Positions 21,915 through 33,510 of a stretch of DNA of 64,000 nt are shown here, piece by piece. The stretch is from Serilophus lunatus (lineage: Eukaryota; Chordata; Aves; Passeriformes; Eurylaimidae): assembly GCA_013399895.1 (NCBI GenBank), contig VXBA01001116.1:183428-247427 (forward strand). Direction: 5' to 3'. Every line of letters starts with the position of its first letter. Within the stretch, counting starts at the first letter, position 1. Made by a program: the position numbers and the translations under genes. A model generated the notes under the pieces. That model had not been told where the DNA came from and ran no database searches. It saw only the letters and a list, made by a program, of their open reading frames with translations.

Positions 21915-23532
21915 CCCCATGGGGGGGTTGTGTGCAGTGATGTGCATTCTGCCTGGGCTGTGGTCTTCAGAGTGATGGAGGAGGAGGAGGAGAGCCACAG
22001 TTTTCCTTCCTGACTAGTAGGGGTAGTTCTGAAAGCCCTTTCTACCAAAAATGAGTTAGAGCAGAGGTGGTGTTTGCTCTAAAGTCCCACAAAGCTGCAG
22101 TAGAATAACTTTTCCATTTAAAATAAGTGTCAGCTTTTTGCCAGGAGCTGCACACTGGTCACAGTTCCTATCTGGTGGGGTTTGCTGTAGTGGCTTATTT
22201 TTCTCCTGTTTATACAATAATCTATTCCTGGACCTCTTAAAACAAAATAGTGGGTTTGTACCCAGGAGCTACTGATCTATAGTGTAGGATTTCTACTGGG
22301 CCTTGCTTCTTTGTGCTGAAAAGCATTAAATATGCTCAGAAAAGGTTAGGAACACAATTCAGGTGCATCCCTTTGTTAAACCTTTTCCAGATAAGCTCAG
22401 CAGAACATTTGGTATTTAATGGAGCCAAACAATAGCTGGTGATTATTAAGCTTTGTATGCACCTTGAATTGCATTCTGTGCTGTTTCTGCAGTTACATGG
22501 CCAAACTATGAACCTTTCTGTAATAAATTCCCATATTGTTTCCACACACTCACTGTTACGTTACTTAACTCTTCATTAAATATGTGCAGTTGTTAATTCT
22601 GATGTATTTTAAGCGTTATCAATATGCCTTTGTCATTTTGCACTCACAGCCAAAAAAATTACAGGGCTGTGATTATCCCAGATTTACTGGTACCATGAAA
22701 CTTAATTCAATTTTCAGGTTTTTTCCCAAGATTATTACAATATATTATATTTCTAGATTTACTGGGTTTTCCTTCTTCAGGCAGACTGGTAATATTTTAT
22801 CTGTGTACCCCCTGTTTGTCAGTGAAACCTACAATGTTTTCTCTGGGAATCAGCCTGAACAAGATTATTATTGGAGTGCAAGACTCAGGCCAAACCCAGA
22901 GTTTAAGAAAAGTAAAATCAGATTTATTTCTGGACATACAGTCAAAGGACAGTGGAAAGGAGTGAGTGTTACAGAAGTTTGTGTCAGTTCATCTCGTGGA
23001 ACATCCACTGCCTGTGACTCTGTGCAAGTGCAGAAATGTGACTAGAGGCAATGGAGCCCTTTTTCACTTCACATCTGACAGTGGGGTCACTTTGGCAGTG
23101 ATGTCCATCTCCTCTAATTTCAATTAGGCTTCTGTTTCTTGTGCTGATTAATGTAGATGGGCACAGGAAAATTCTTTTTCAGCTTAAAAAAAAAGAAGAA
23201 AGTGCCTTTACCTTTGTTCAGGCTTTGCCTATGTTGTACACTTTGCCTTTTATAAGTTGAGACTACAGGAACCATCTCTGGCAGTGCTTTGCAAAGCAGG
23301 CTGTGGATTCTCCTTCAAGTTTCTTGGGGTCTGATTCTCCCTGTCTCAAATACAGTTAATATTTCCAGGCACACAAACAAGTGAGCAGCATTTTCCTTAG
23401 GAGGATAAAGGACCTGTAAGGAGTCTCAAATCTGAGCATCCCAAGGCCCTTTGGATGCCTTCAAACACTGTCTGAGGCTCCTGCCATCAGCTGCTATGAA
23501 TTTACCTCTGCTGACAGATATATCATCATTAC

Positions 23533-23722
23533 AAAGTCAAGGGATAGTTGGAGTTGGAAGGGACTCCTGGAAATTCTGTGCTCCAGTCCCAGCAGCTCAA
23601 AGCAGCATCAGCTGGAGCAGGTTCTGTGCCATGTCCAGCCAGGATTTGGTGCTTTCCAAAGATGGGGATTCCACAGCCTCCCTGAATGAACAACCACTGT
23701 GGTGTTTGACAGCCTGAGCAGT
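23533..23722 (-). mobile_element. CR1 LINE fragment (reverse)
   Basis: ATAGTTGGAGTTGGAAGGGAC, then GCTCAAAGCAGCATCAGC, GAGCAGGTTCTGTGCCATG, TTTCCAAAGATGGGGATTCC and a final GTGTTTGACAG block match the reverse complement of a CR1 3' region. It is diverged. Confidence 0.82.
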
Positions 23723-23816
23723 AAAAACAACCAACCAAACAATAACCTCTCCCCTGCTCCTCCAGTTTCCAGAATGGAAAGAGCTGAACTGAGCTGGTAA
23801 ATCAGGCAGTTAAATG

Positions 23817-23844
23817 GTTTGTTTGTTTGTTTGTTTGTTTGTTT
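23817..23844. repeat. (GTTT)7 microsatellite
   Basis: Seven perfect GTTT units lie just after the CR1 fragment. Confidence 0.95.
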
Positions 23845-24345
23845 ATAAGTACAACCTTTTACATTCCTGGGGTTGGGCAAAGGCTGGTAGAGTGACTGTT
23901 CTGGTAGAACAGATTTACATGATGTGCTTAGGCCTGTAGCTGGATAAAAGTTCCTGGGATTACACAGTTGTCCAAACTATACTGCTGATGAATGTTCCAA
24001 AATTAGCTTCACTTGCTTATTGCAATTGTACCTTGGCCAATTGTGACTGCTTTTTTCCTTAAGAGGAAATCTGTGGTAGAAAGCACAGGGAGCCAATGCC
24101 CTGTTTTGTTCATCACAAAAGGGAATGCACAGGATCCTTGTCAGCCCTGCAGTATGCATAGGGGGTGTGGTTTTCCTCTCCAAATATAAAAGAGAGCAAA
24201 TGCAGCCTCTCTTTTCTGCTTTTAAAAAGTTTATTTTGTTTTCCTCTATCTAATGATAGTATTTCAGCTTTTTACAAGAACATCATTTCACCCTGAGGAC
24301 ATTATATCAGAAGAGAAGATGTTAGTCCTGAAAGCATTCTAATCA

Positions 24346-24383
24346 AAATAAAAATAAAATAAAAAAAATAATAAAATAAAAAT
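24346..24383. repeat. A-rich AAAATA/AATA tract
   Basis: An imperfect run of AAAATA and AATAA units, possibly the decayed tail of a retroposed copy, although no element body is recognisable upstream. Confidence 0.7.
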
Positions 24384-25786
24384 TACCTGTAGATTTATAT
24401 CTGTAAGCATATCATAACTATAGGCATTATTATTCCAATAAACAAAGCAGAAATGAAATGTACAGGTTGGATATTGCTGCCCTAAATGTGTAGATGGAAT
24501 CTGAGGAGGGGAATTACACTGGGAATTTTGGGCTGTTTGAACAATTTAGAAGATTTGAACACACTTTTTGGCCTTTCAGTGTGACCCGAGGGACAGTCAG
24601 TGCAGCTTGGAAAAGTCACCATTCCAACACTTGGGAATGATCTCCTTCCTCTCTCTCACAGTTCAGGCAGGAAGGATGTTTTGTCCAGTGAAAATGCACA
24701 ACAAACAACCCACAAATATTTATGGAGTTTGGTCAGAACTTAAGGGAACCTGAAGTGTCCCAGATTCCTTTGCAAAATTCTGAAGCACACCTTTACTTCA
24801 CTCTCTGGCAGTGGTGGCACAAATCATGTTGTCTGTGTGTAGTTGAAGTGAGAAATGGCTGTCAGAGAACACTGCTCTGTAGCAGACTCACTGCTGTGTA
24901 CTTCCCCATGCCAGTAGAAGTTTATGTATTAATAATTCAAGGTTAATTAAATATAGAGAGGGAGCCAAGTGTAGAAAAATGCAGATAAACAGCAGCTTTC
25001 TCCATTACCTTAATTTCTCTGTGGTCTAGACTAAGATTGCATCTGTAAAGTTTGAGCAAGATAATTCTTTTGACAATGTAGAGTAAGAATTACTCATCTA
25101 ATATTTCATGGCTAATTCTTTCAGCCTGGCATTGTGTCAGGCTTGACCTTTGGTGGAGCTCTGTTGGTCCATACCTTGCTCCCTCTGGAAGAGGCAGGTC
25201 AAAGCCATCTCCTCCTGCTTGTTCTGCTGCTTTTGCCTCCTTTGCATCATTACTTTTTTACTGCTTTTTTTTGACCTTGCTCCTACCAGGCAGCTAAGTC
25301 AGGCCCCTCTTTGTAGCATTAGTTTCCTCCTGGTTTAGCTCTACTCCCAAGCTAATGTTGGAATAAGATGCAGTGCAAGGGTGGTAGTGAGGATAGATGT
25401 GTGGGAATGAGACTGGGAGGTCTCTTGGCTGCCCTGTCTGCTATCAGCAAGTTTTAGGATAGAAAACTTTCCCTTCGGTATATGCGGAGGAGTTGCACTT
25501 CTCCACTAAATTTAACTCCAGTTCCAAATTTGGAGGTGATACACATGGTGGTATCCATCTGGAGAAGCTGGTCAGAGGCTGAGGCATGAAACAGCAGAGG
25601 AGCAGAGCTGTCCCCAGGCTGGAGCTCTGCAGAGCACAGACTCAGCCTTACGTAAGCAGGTTCAATTTAGTCCAGAAGTGCTTTACTGGTAACACATTTC
25701 AGATGAGCTGTGGAGCACTGAAAATTATGCAGCACAAGATAAGAAGGAGAAATGTGCTTCATTTCCATCTCTCCTGCTCACAGGCT

Positions 25787-25800
25787 CACACACACACACA
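25787..25800. repeat. (CA)7 microsatellite
   Basis: A short perfect CA run, TCACACACACACACAGG context. Confidence 0.85.
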
Positions 25801-26204
25801 GGCTCCTGTCCTTCAAAACATGTTCCTTCCATTCTCTGCCCCCCTGACTTGTAAGTAACTTGTCTTTTGGAAGTCCAGTAGCTGTTGTAAGTGTTGTTTG
25901 CTGTTCAGCCACATTTTCTGATCAGTGATCTATTAGTGAGTTTAGTTGCATAGTTAGCCCGAGATGTGATCCTGCCTTGCACATAAGTAGTGGTCTAGAT
26001 TGTACTTGTTTGAGTCTATTTATGATAACAAAGGGAATTTGTGGAAAAAAAGAGAGATGACTTGTTCTTAAAAGAGATGCTGATATACATTGATACTAGA
26101 ATAAAGATTTGAACTAATTAACATGATAATATTTAATGCATTGACTTAAATACTGCCTAGTAAGTATTACTATAATACAGTAAACTTTGCATCTTTATCA
26201 TCAG

Positions 26205-26365
26205 GATCCCTTATCCAGGTGCCCTCAGTTGAGAGGGGCAAGCTCAGTAAAGTTCGCCTGGGCTCGTTGTCTCTGAAGAAAGAAGGAGAAAGGCAGTGCT
26301 TCTTGTTTACAAAGCATTTTTTAATTTGTACTAGAAGTTCAGGAGGAAAACTGCATCTCCTCAAG
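26205..26365 (+). CDS. RASGRF2: RASGRF2 window exon 9: start of second PH domain
   Basis: Two bases finish Gly, then 53 codons follow: SLIQVPSVERGKLSKVRLGS, then LSLKKEGERQCFLFTKHFLI and CTRSSGGKLHLLK. These are beta-strands 1-4 of the PH domain paired with the DH domain. The SVERGKLSKVRLG stretch matches RASGRF2 and differs from RASGRF1. The acceptor is TTATCATCAG and the donor is CTCAAG|GTATGG. It ends in phase 0. Confidence 0.97.
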
Positions 26366-27002
26366 GTATGGACTTCACATGAAGGTTTAATTTACAGATT
26401 TAAAAATCTTCTTTGGTGAAATGCCAACATTTTATTATGTTATGGCTTTAACCTGAGGTCTGCACACGCAGTTATAGATAGAAGTGATGTGATGCACAGT
26501 CATTAACTGCTTTGTCTTTCATTGCAAGTAATAGAATTCAGCCAACATTATTAGCAACTACAGTGCTTTTTTTCTAGAACCACTTATTTTAATATGCTGT
26601 GGGGTTGGAACAAGGCACTGATGTGTCTATTTGTATGAAGCAGTGAATAAATTCAGTGTATGTAGCACTGAATATAAGGGAGTTTTCAGTGCATAAATCA
26701 GCCAGTACAACCCTGCAGAATTGCCAAAGAACATTTTCCAGAGCTCTAATAAAATTAATTTTGAAAGTCAATTCTGTTCTCCTGAACAGCACATTCTCTT
26801 AAACTGAAATGTCATCAAGAACAATCTAGTTATGTTTGTTGAGAATCAGGCTTCCAGAGTGCTGGCTTGTGGATAAATTGATGCTGGTAGATTACAGAGC
26901 AGATTGTGTGGAAGGGCATTTTAATTTTACATACTAGGAGGTTATGAAGACTGTTTGTGTGCTTTCTCACTTTGCACATCTTAAATAGTTCAAGTAATTT
27001 GC

Positions 27003-27033
<31 letters not shown>

Positions 27034-27378
27034 TCATAGCAGAACCTTTAATAATCTTGCATCCATTTTATTAAAATCCAGAAGAAGCTGAAGTTTTAGT
27101 TCACTTTTTTGGAACTTGTGAGCAAGTCTGTATGTCACATAAATTATAGTGTGGTAAAAGTGAAAGAAATGTTGTATGTGTACTACTGTATTGGGAAAAA
27201 CATCATATTTAACTTGGCTGGGTTTAGTTCTTGAGGAAAAAACGTGTATCATGAAACTGATGTCTCTTCCTAAGAGCTCTGAGTAATGTGAGATGTTAGT
27301 GTAAAGTACATCAAAGTTTAAAAATAACAAATGGGAACAAGTGACAGAATTTGTGAAAAATGTGCTTTGTTTTCATAG
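26366..27378 (+). other. RASGRF2: RASGRF2 intron (1.0 kb)
   Basis: Between w9 and w10. The only notable sequence is an A18 run (27003-27020) followed by GAG and A8. It ends GTTTTCATAG. Confidence 0.9.
27003..27032. repeat. Poly-A tract
   Basis: A18, GAG, A8 and G. No retroposon body was recognised upstream, so it is called simple sequence. Confidence 0.85.
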
Positions 27379-27445
27379 ACAGGAGGTGTTCTGTCTTTGA
27401 TAGAGTGCACACTGATTGAAGAGACAGATGCCAGTGATGATGACT
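27379..27445 (+). CDS. RASGRF2: RASGRF2 window exon 10: second PH domain, acidic loop
   Basis: A 67-nt exon (22 codons + 1): TGGVLSLIECTLIEETDASD, then DD and the first base of Ser. It encodes a PH strand followed by an acidic, Ser/Thr-containing loop (EETDASDDDS) that fits the acidophilic casein kinase 2 pattern, although no phosphorylation is shown. The acceptor is TTTTCATAG and the donor is GACT|GTAAGT, strong. Confidence 0.96.
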
Positions 27446-28280
27446 GTAAGTTAAATTCAGCTGTTTGTAGTAATTACAGTTTCCAGTTTCCAAAAATTGG
27501 TACCCTTTTCTTTTTTGTTTTTCATAAGAGCAAATTGATGTGTTTTCTCCCTTCATGAAACCTGAGGAACACGTTGTTAAACTAATTCAGCTGAATGGAT
27601 GCTTCAGTAATGGACAGGCTGGCTCAGATAAGGGTTTGTTATGTTATATTTGTTCTTGCTGTTGACATCCCACATCAGATTTCCAAGGAGAGTGCCTGAA
27701 GAAATGTGACAGACTATTTGCTGATTTTTGTATATTACTTTACCTGGAGGGTCTTGGAAGGAAAAAAAGGGGGAAAAAGCCTTAAACCAAGCAGCAGATA
27801 ATTAGATCTCTCAAATATATGGGCACTGGGTGAATTGGCAGAATTAATGGAAACTTTTTGTCTGGGATTCCCTACAAATCTGGGCTGTGAGCTTATTCCA
27901 CTGGAGTAACAAAACCCAGGCTCAAGCTGATTTTATTGTTACTCGTTTGGGCTCCAACCCTGCAGGTTTTCAGGTGTTGCACTTGAATTGTGAAGACAGT
28001 TTCATTAATTTCAGAGATATTTCTAATATGCTGAGGGTATGTCAGCATAAAAGTGTTAGAAGGAATTCAGCCTGACTTGGTGTCTTTGGCATCAATGTGC
28101 ATCAACTCCCACTGCTGTTCTGTGTGGAAACCAAAATGAATCCTTGGATCCCAAGCTGGACTTGCTCTTTGCCAGGCTGATGCTTTAAAGCCACTTTTGT
28201 TTTAAATGAAACCATTTCTCCTTTGTCTTACACTCTGAAGTTTCATATTTTGATTTTTTTTCCCTCCTCTGGCTGTAAAG
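27446..28280 (+). other. RASGRF2: RASGRF2 intron (835 bp)
   Basis: Between w10 and w11. No repeat or exon was seen. It ends CTCTGGCTGTAAAG, an acceptor with an interrupted pyrimidine tract. Confidence 0.9.
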
Positions 28281-28417
28281 CAAAAGGTTCTGGGCAGGTG
28301 TTTGGGCACCTTGATTTCAAGCTGATTGTTGAACCCACAGATGCTCCTCCTTTCACTGTTGTCCTTTTGGCCCCATCACGACAGGAGAAAGCAGCATGGA
28401 CAAGTGATATAAGCCAG
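28281..28417 (+). CDS. RASGRF2: RASGRF2 window exon 11: second PH domain
   Basis: Two bases finish Ser, then 45 codons follow: KGSGQVFGHLDFKLIVEPTD, then APPFTVVLLAPSRQEKAAWT and SDISQ. It contains the last PH strands and the C-terminal helix, with the conserved PH tryptophan in KAAWTSDI. The donor is AGCCAG|GTAGTT. It ends in phase 0. Confidence 0.97.
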
Positions 28418-30326
28418 GTAGTTAATGCCTTCTTTACCTTGTTTGTTCTCAGATCTTAGTTTATTCTCTGTTTCTGAAAACCAGTCTGGCAGAGGGGTGC
28501 TGACTTTTCGAGGGCTGGTTTGCTGTATTATATGTGAAAAACCCTTGTCTTCCTCAAAATTCTGTCTCTGCATTTCAGTCACCAGTGAAATGTGTTTCTC
28601 AATGGCAGAGATGGGATATAAATCACAAAACTACAAAAGGGAGTATTAATGGTAATCACTTTTGTGTCTAAGGAGTTCCCATCCAGATAAATTTAAGAAA
28701 GATACTCCTGGTTTGTTTGAGACTTTCATATGGATCTAAAAACACCTGAGAGTAAAAATTATACCCTACCACATCTATAATGCAGTGAGACAATGAGACA
28801 AACTGTTTTCCACCAAAAGCAAAACTAAGGAACCATTATAAATAATGCTGAGCATTCTGACAGTGTGCAGAAACTGTCTATATTGTGAATTAAGGAAAAA
28901 GGGTATTTCAAAATATTTTGCTGTCAGGCATAATTTTTTTTAGTGCTTTCAGTTAAAAACATAGTAGATAAACTTTCATCATTTTCTGTTTGCAGCAAGA
29001 AGTGGAAAAATCTGAACTTTGGGCTAGGCAGATCTAAATTAAGGCTCTGTTTTGTTTATGGATATGAACAAGTGCATAGATGTCTTATAGCTCTGAATTC
29101 TCTATTAATTTAAAGAGAAATAGTTGATTAGAGAAATATCAGTGAATGTGATGCATTTTTAGAGCTGTTATCATTGCTGGCAACATCTCCAGATGAATCA
29201 TCGTCATAATGGGTAGAAATTGCTTAAAAATAAGTGTTCTGAGTTACTTTATGCTGTACTAACATTTTTGAAAGAACAAAAATATGAAAATAAAAATCTC
29301 AAAATACATTATGAGCTGCAAATCGTTGTCTTACAGACAGGCCTGGTTTGGGGAATTTTTTACAAAATGGATTTTCAGTGAATTCTGTTGCTCCACTGAC
29401 ATGTACAATCATTGGAATTATTTGCTGGGGGGGAGGAGAGACCTTTTAAGAACTGGCTTGGAACATGGGACAGGCAAGAATAAGTCCATCCTTAGTGTAA
29501 ACTGTAATAAATTAAGGAAGTAATGTGATATCATATGGTTGCTGAAGGGCTCCTTTGAAACATTTTAAATTAAAATGGGGGGAAATCATGTATTTTTATC
29601 AGATGTGTTCTTCTCACTGCTTTTAGGCAACAGTTTGATGACGTCGTGCTGTGAGTTGTTAGAACTGGACTTTTCAAATGACCTTATAAAACCTGAATGT
29701 GTACATAAATAAAGGCACATATAGCTGCACAGATTATATTTTAAATTTACAGTTATGGAGGTATAGCCCTGTTCCCTTCCCTGGACACATCTGTAATACA
29801 TAAAAGAACAACACCTCCTAATTCCTTGCCCAAAACATTTATACAATGCAGGGAATGGCTTGTACAGCACCTTGTGTTTCACAACAGGCATCACTTGAAT
29901 TTGTTTTTACAAATGTGTTTTTAAAAGAAATTTGTGTTTCCCTCTGGCTTTTTTGCACAGAGGAAAGGTGAAGGTACCTGTTGGTGAATAAAGTATTCTG
30001 GCTTGTGGTCTTGATTTTTCAAGCTTACACTCATTCAGCAAACACTGGAGACAATGAATTTTGTTCCCCTCCAAAGGGTCTTCACTTCCAACTCCAATTG
30101 CTTATTTATCAAAAAAATGAAAAGGATGCTGAGCTGAATACCCTGAGAGGCAGAGGAAGGCTGGAGCAGCATGTCCCTTATAATTCTTGTATCACTGCTT
30201 TGCATTTGTGAAAATACCTTGCCCCATACCCTGTAAAAATTACTCTTTAAGCTTAAAGGGATATGGAAAGGGTGAAAATAAGCCTCCTGCTTTGATTTTA
30301 ACAGTTCTCAATGTTTATTTCCACAG
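28418..30326 (+). other. RASGRF2: RASGRF2 intron (1.9 kb)
   Basis: Between w11 and w12. It is AT-rich with no recognisable element. It ends GTTTATTTCCACAG. Confidence 0.9.
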
Positions 30327-30409
30327 TGTATTGATAATATAAGGTGCAATGGGTTGATGACAATAGTGTTTGAAGAAAACTCCAAAGTCACAGTGCCACA
30401 CATGATCAA
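30327..30409 (+). CDS. RASGRF2: RASGRF2 window exon 12: PH2 end to REM
   Basis: 83 nt: CIDNIRCNGLMTIVFEENSK, then VTVPHMI and AA of Lys. It finishes the PH2 helix (SQCIDNI across the junction) and begins the segment leading to the Ras exchanger module. The donor is ATCAA|GTAAGT, with the AA completed by A from w13. Ile in CIDNI replaces the Val I recall in mammals, a conservative change. Confidence 0.96.
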
Positions 30410-32347
30410 GTAAGTGCAGTATTTGTTTTCCCCCCAGTGAACAAAATAGCCTGTGTTTTTAAATAGAAGTTTTAATAAAAGGAAATGTGTATTCAGAAAA
30501 TGCAACCATTTAAATTTATTTTTTTTCCCTCATTTTTTTAGTTGAATGGAATAAATTCCATATCCCAAAACATATGTTTTGAAATCCCTTTCTTGGAATG
30601 GAAGTGCTTAGTCACAATGGTAAACTCTGAATTCATGGTGCTGGATCACAGCTTGTGTTTTTATTTGTGAAATTGGCTCCAGTCTTCCCTTAAATGAATG
30701 ATTTTGTTATCAGTTGGTTTTCTGTATCAGACCACTCACACTTTTATTGAATGTATTTTAAAATGCCTTCAAAATTTTTATGACTGCAGACAAGTATCAT
30801 TTCCCAAGGTAATTTGTTATATCATCCAAACTCTTTGTTCTCTTCGTTTTAGTTAATTTTCTTTCTCTCATTATCTTAACTGATCACACCAAGGTAAAAT
30901 AACCTTTTATTAATCTGCCCCCCTCACCTTTGGAGTCTTTTAGCTATTTATTCTAATAAGTAATTTTTAGACAACAATTTTCAGTACATGATTCCAAATT
31001 TGAAACACAACTGTAGCTCTTGGATCTTCTACAATTACATGAATTTTACCTAGCATTATTCAGTATAAATATTAATGAGTAAAAGATAGGGATAAACATG
31101 CAGCTGTTTCCTTGCTTACTGTTTTTTGTTACATCCCTTGGTTTCTCAAGTGCCTCTTCTGCAGTTGTTCCCTCTCCTTTCTTTGTGCTCAGGAATGGGA
31201 AAGAGAGAACATCTGTGAATGCCCTGTCAGGGCACATACCTTTGATCCCTGTAAACAAGCATTTTTATGGTCCTCAGCTTTGTTCCAGGAACTCTCCAGT
31301 GTGTAAACACTTCTGTTACCTGCTGAGTTTTAAATGTACCTGAGTACAGCAAGATCTTAATCCCAGTGTCAAGAGAAAGGAGTTTTAATTCTAAGAAACA
31401 TAAAAGCTCTTAGCAACAGACACAACTTTGGCATCCTCTTCTTTAAATTTACTTGCACATGTTGACTTTCAGAGTCGGATGTCACTGAGTAAAATAAAAG
31501 AAGTGTCACGTTTCTGAGGGCCCAGCTTAGGAAAAAAATTTTTTTCCAAGGTTTCTTTTATGTGATACAGTGTAGAACTGTATGAAATATCTTGATCTGT
31601 ATTCTGTGAACATCCAGTAATTTTTAACTTAACAGTCAAAAGATGTTTCATGTCATATTCATCCTATTTTTTTCCAAATTAGTCATTCAACTAGATAAAA
31701 CTAAGCAAAACTGAACTAGAGGGGAAAAAATGCACATTATGGGCAGGGTTGTTTTTGTTTTGATGTCTAAGCAAAAACTGGCCTTTTTTTTTTTTTTCCT
31801 GAAACTAGGATTCTCATTAGTTTCTGCTTTGAAGTTTCAGCTGTTTCTTGCTGCTCCCTTTGTCTTCTTTAAAAAAAAAAGTAATTCTGGAAGCCTGAGG
31901 GCAGGCGTTATTTGCATGTGAGCCTTAAACACAGCTAAGGGGTTAATTTTGATGTCTTTTTTTAGGGTCTGTTGTTCCAATTTAGCCAAAGCCTAATCCC
32001 AGCAGAAAAAAATTTACAATCAGTTCACTATTATTCTACTGATAGTGAACTACAGGCCATAACAGCCTGAAAGGAAGAAGAGGGGACCATTTTGCTACCT
32101 GTTCCATTTCGGAAATTCAAGCATCAGTATTGGTTTCTCAGGCTTTGAAACAGAAATTAATTATTTAACAAAAATAAAACTTAAGTTCCCCTAGTTCTAG
32201 AGGAGGACAACACAGATTAAGAGTTCTCCTGCGCTGATGAAATACAGTAACACAAATATATGTTGACCGGAGTAGCTACGGTGATGCTGCTCCTCTGCCA
32301 CCACAATCACCCGCTGGTAAAACGCTTCAAACTCTTTTTGTGTGCAG
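30410..32347 (+). other. RASGRF2: RASGRF2 intron (1.9 kb)
   Basis: Between w12 and w13. It holds a perfect 10-bp inverted repeat at 32022-32051 and a T14 run (31783-31796). No exon or known mobile element was seen. It ends CTTTTTGTGTGCAG. Confidence 0.9.
32022..32051. repeat. Short perfect inverted repeat (10-bp arms, 10-nt loop)
   Basis: AGTTCACTAT at 32022-32031 is the exact reverse complement of ATAGTGAACT at 32042-32051. The arms do not extend further, so the hairpin is too short for a microRNA precursor. It lies about 300 nt upstream of the w13 acceptor. Confidence 0.9.
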
Positions 32348-32596
32348 ATCTGATGCTCGCCTTCACAGAGACGACATTGACATTTGCTTCAGCAAAACGC
32401 TCAACTCCTGCAAAGTTCCCCAGATCCGCTACGCGAGCGTCGAGCGGCTCCTGGAGCGGCTGACGGACCTGAGGTTCCTGAGCATTGACTTCCTGAACAC
32501 CTTCCTGCACACCTACCGCATCTTCACCACGGCAGCCGTGGTCCTGGAGAAGCTCTCGGACATCTACAGGCGGCCCTTCACCTCCATCCCCGTCAG
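32348..32596 (+). CDS. RASGRF2: RASGRF2 window exon 13: REM (N-terminal RasGEF) first half
   Basis: 1 + 246 + 2 nt: SDARLHRDDIDICFSKTLNS, then CKVPQIRYASVERLLERLTD and LRFLSIDFLNTFLHTYRIFT, ending in YRRPFTSIPV. ASVERLLERLT followed by DFLNTFLHTYRIFTT is the first helical half of the Ras exchanger motif, which supports the CDC25 domain. The acceptor is TTGTGTGCAG and the donor is GTCAG|GTGACA. The codons are strongly GC-biased at position 3 (CTC, CTG, CGC). The trailing AG joins G of w14 to make the Arg of RSLEL. Confidence 0.98.
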
Positions 32597-32908
32597 GTGA
32601 CACCAGCGGCCACTTTCTTCCCGCAGGAAACACCAGGGCGTCGGTTCTTGTTAGTTCTGGGGGGGTTCCCACTGTGTGCTGCTTGTAAGTAAGGAGAGGG
32701 TCATACAGAAAGTTTGTAAGAGGGAGGTTATTTGTTTACACGCTTTTTAGGCAAATCTGTCTCAACTTTCCGCCCAGGCTTCGAGGACTAAGCGTCCCCA
32801 GATGTTGCAGTGCCAGCTGCGCAGGTTCTCACAAAGTTTAAGCGCTGTAACTTTTATCTGCTCAGTGCTTGTTAACACGGTGCTTTTTTTTGCGTTAATC
32901 ACTCTCAG
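32597..32908 (+). other. RASGRF2: RASGRF2 intron (312 bp)
   Basis: The shortest intron in the window, separating w13 and w14. It ends GCGTTAATCACTCTCAG. No repeat was seen. Confidence 0.93.
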
Positions 32909-33297
32909 GTCCCTGGAGTTGTTCTTTGCCACCAGCCAGAATAACAGAGGGGAGTACCTGGCTGACGGGAAGTCGCCGCATCTCTGCCGCAAGTTCTCTT
33001 CTCCTCCACCACTGTCCCTTTCCAGGACCTCCTCCCCTGCCAGGACTCGGAAACTGTCCCTGACCTCACCCCTGAACTCGAGGATCGGAGCCCTCGACCT
33101 CTCTGCTTCATCCGTGGCCAGCAGCCCTACCTCAAACTACAGCCCAGCCACGTCCCCGCCGCCCACGGGCAGCAAAGTGCCCCTGGACCTCAGCAAGGGG
33201 CTCTCGTCCCCAGAGCAGAGCCCGGGCTCCACCGAGGACAGCCTGGAGAACCCCCGTGTGGATCTCTGCAACAAGCTCAGGAGGAGCATCCGCAGAG
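32909..33297 (+). CDS. RASGRF2: RASGRF2 window exon 14: destruction-box-like motif and Ser/Pro-rich linker
   Basis: 389 nt, the largest exon in the window. After the split Arg it reads SLELFFATSQNNRGEYLADG, then a region rich in Ser, Pro and Thr with RKFSSPPPL, SRTSSPARTRKLSLTSP, SPATSPPPTGS and GLSSPEQSPGSTEDSLE. RSLELFFAT is the RxxL destruction-box-like segment that I recall being linked to ubiquitination of this protein. ARTRKLSL fits a basophilic kinase site (RxRxxS), and the Pro/Glu/Ser/Thr stretch fits a PEST region. The linker interrupts REM; its second half is in w17-w18. The donor is CAGAG|GTATCC and the end is in phase 1. Confidence 0.97.
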
Positions 33298-33423
33298 GTA
33301 TCCAGTACCCACAGAGCCCTGGAACCAGAGGCTCCGCTCCCTGAGTCCTCTCCACCCGAAGCTGAGGCGACCAGGCTGTTCCCATAATTCTGTTGCTTCC
33401 TCCCAGGAACGGCAGTGTGGCCA

Positions 33424-33510
33424 AATCATGGAATCACAGCATGGTTTGGGTTGGAAAGGACCCTAAAGCTCATCCAGGTCCAGCCCTGCCCCACCTTGTC
33501 TGTTTTCACA
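33424..33510 (-). mobile_element. CR1 LINE 3' end (reverse)
   Basis: ATCATGGAATCACAGCATGG, then TTTGGGTTGGAAAGGACCC and CATCCAGGTCCAGCCCTGCC: a reverse-complement CR1 terminus, heavily truncated. Confidence 0.88.

Larger units (their letters stand above)
21462..26204 (+). other. RASGRF2: RASGRF2 intron (4.7 kb)
   Basis: Between w8 and w9. It holds the 15-bp minisatellite (21675-21914), a reverse CR1 fragment (23533-23722), a GTTT microsatellite (23817-23844), an A-rich AAAATA tract (24346-24383) and a short CA run (25787-25800). The rest is unique-looking, and I found no exon. Confidence 0.88.

Noticed and set aside
21420..22013. 197-codon + ORF and the overlapping long minus-strand ORFs (21450-21998, 21629-22048)
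   Set aside because: They owe their length to the 15-bp minisatellite, whose period is a multiple of three. The + ORF overlaps w8 in a different frame.
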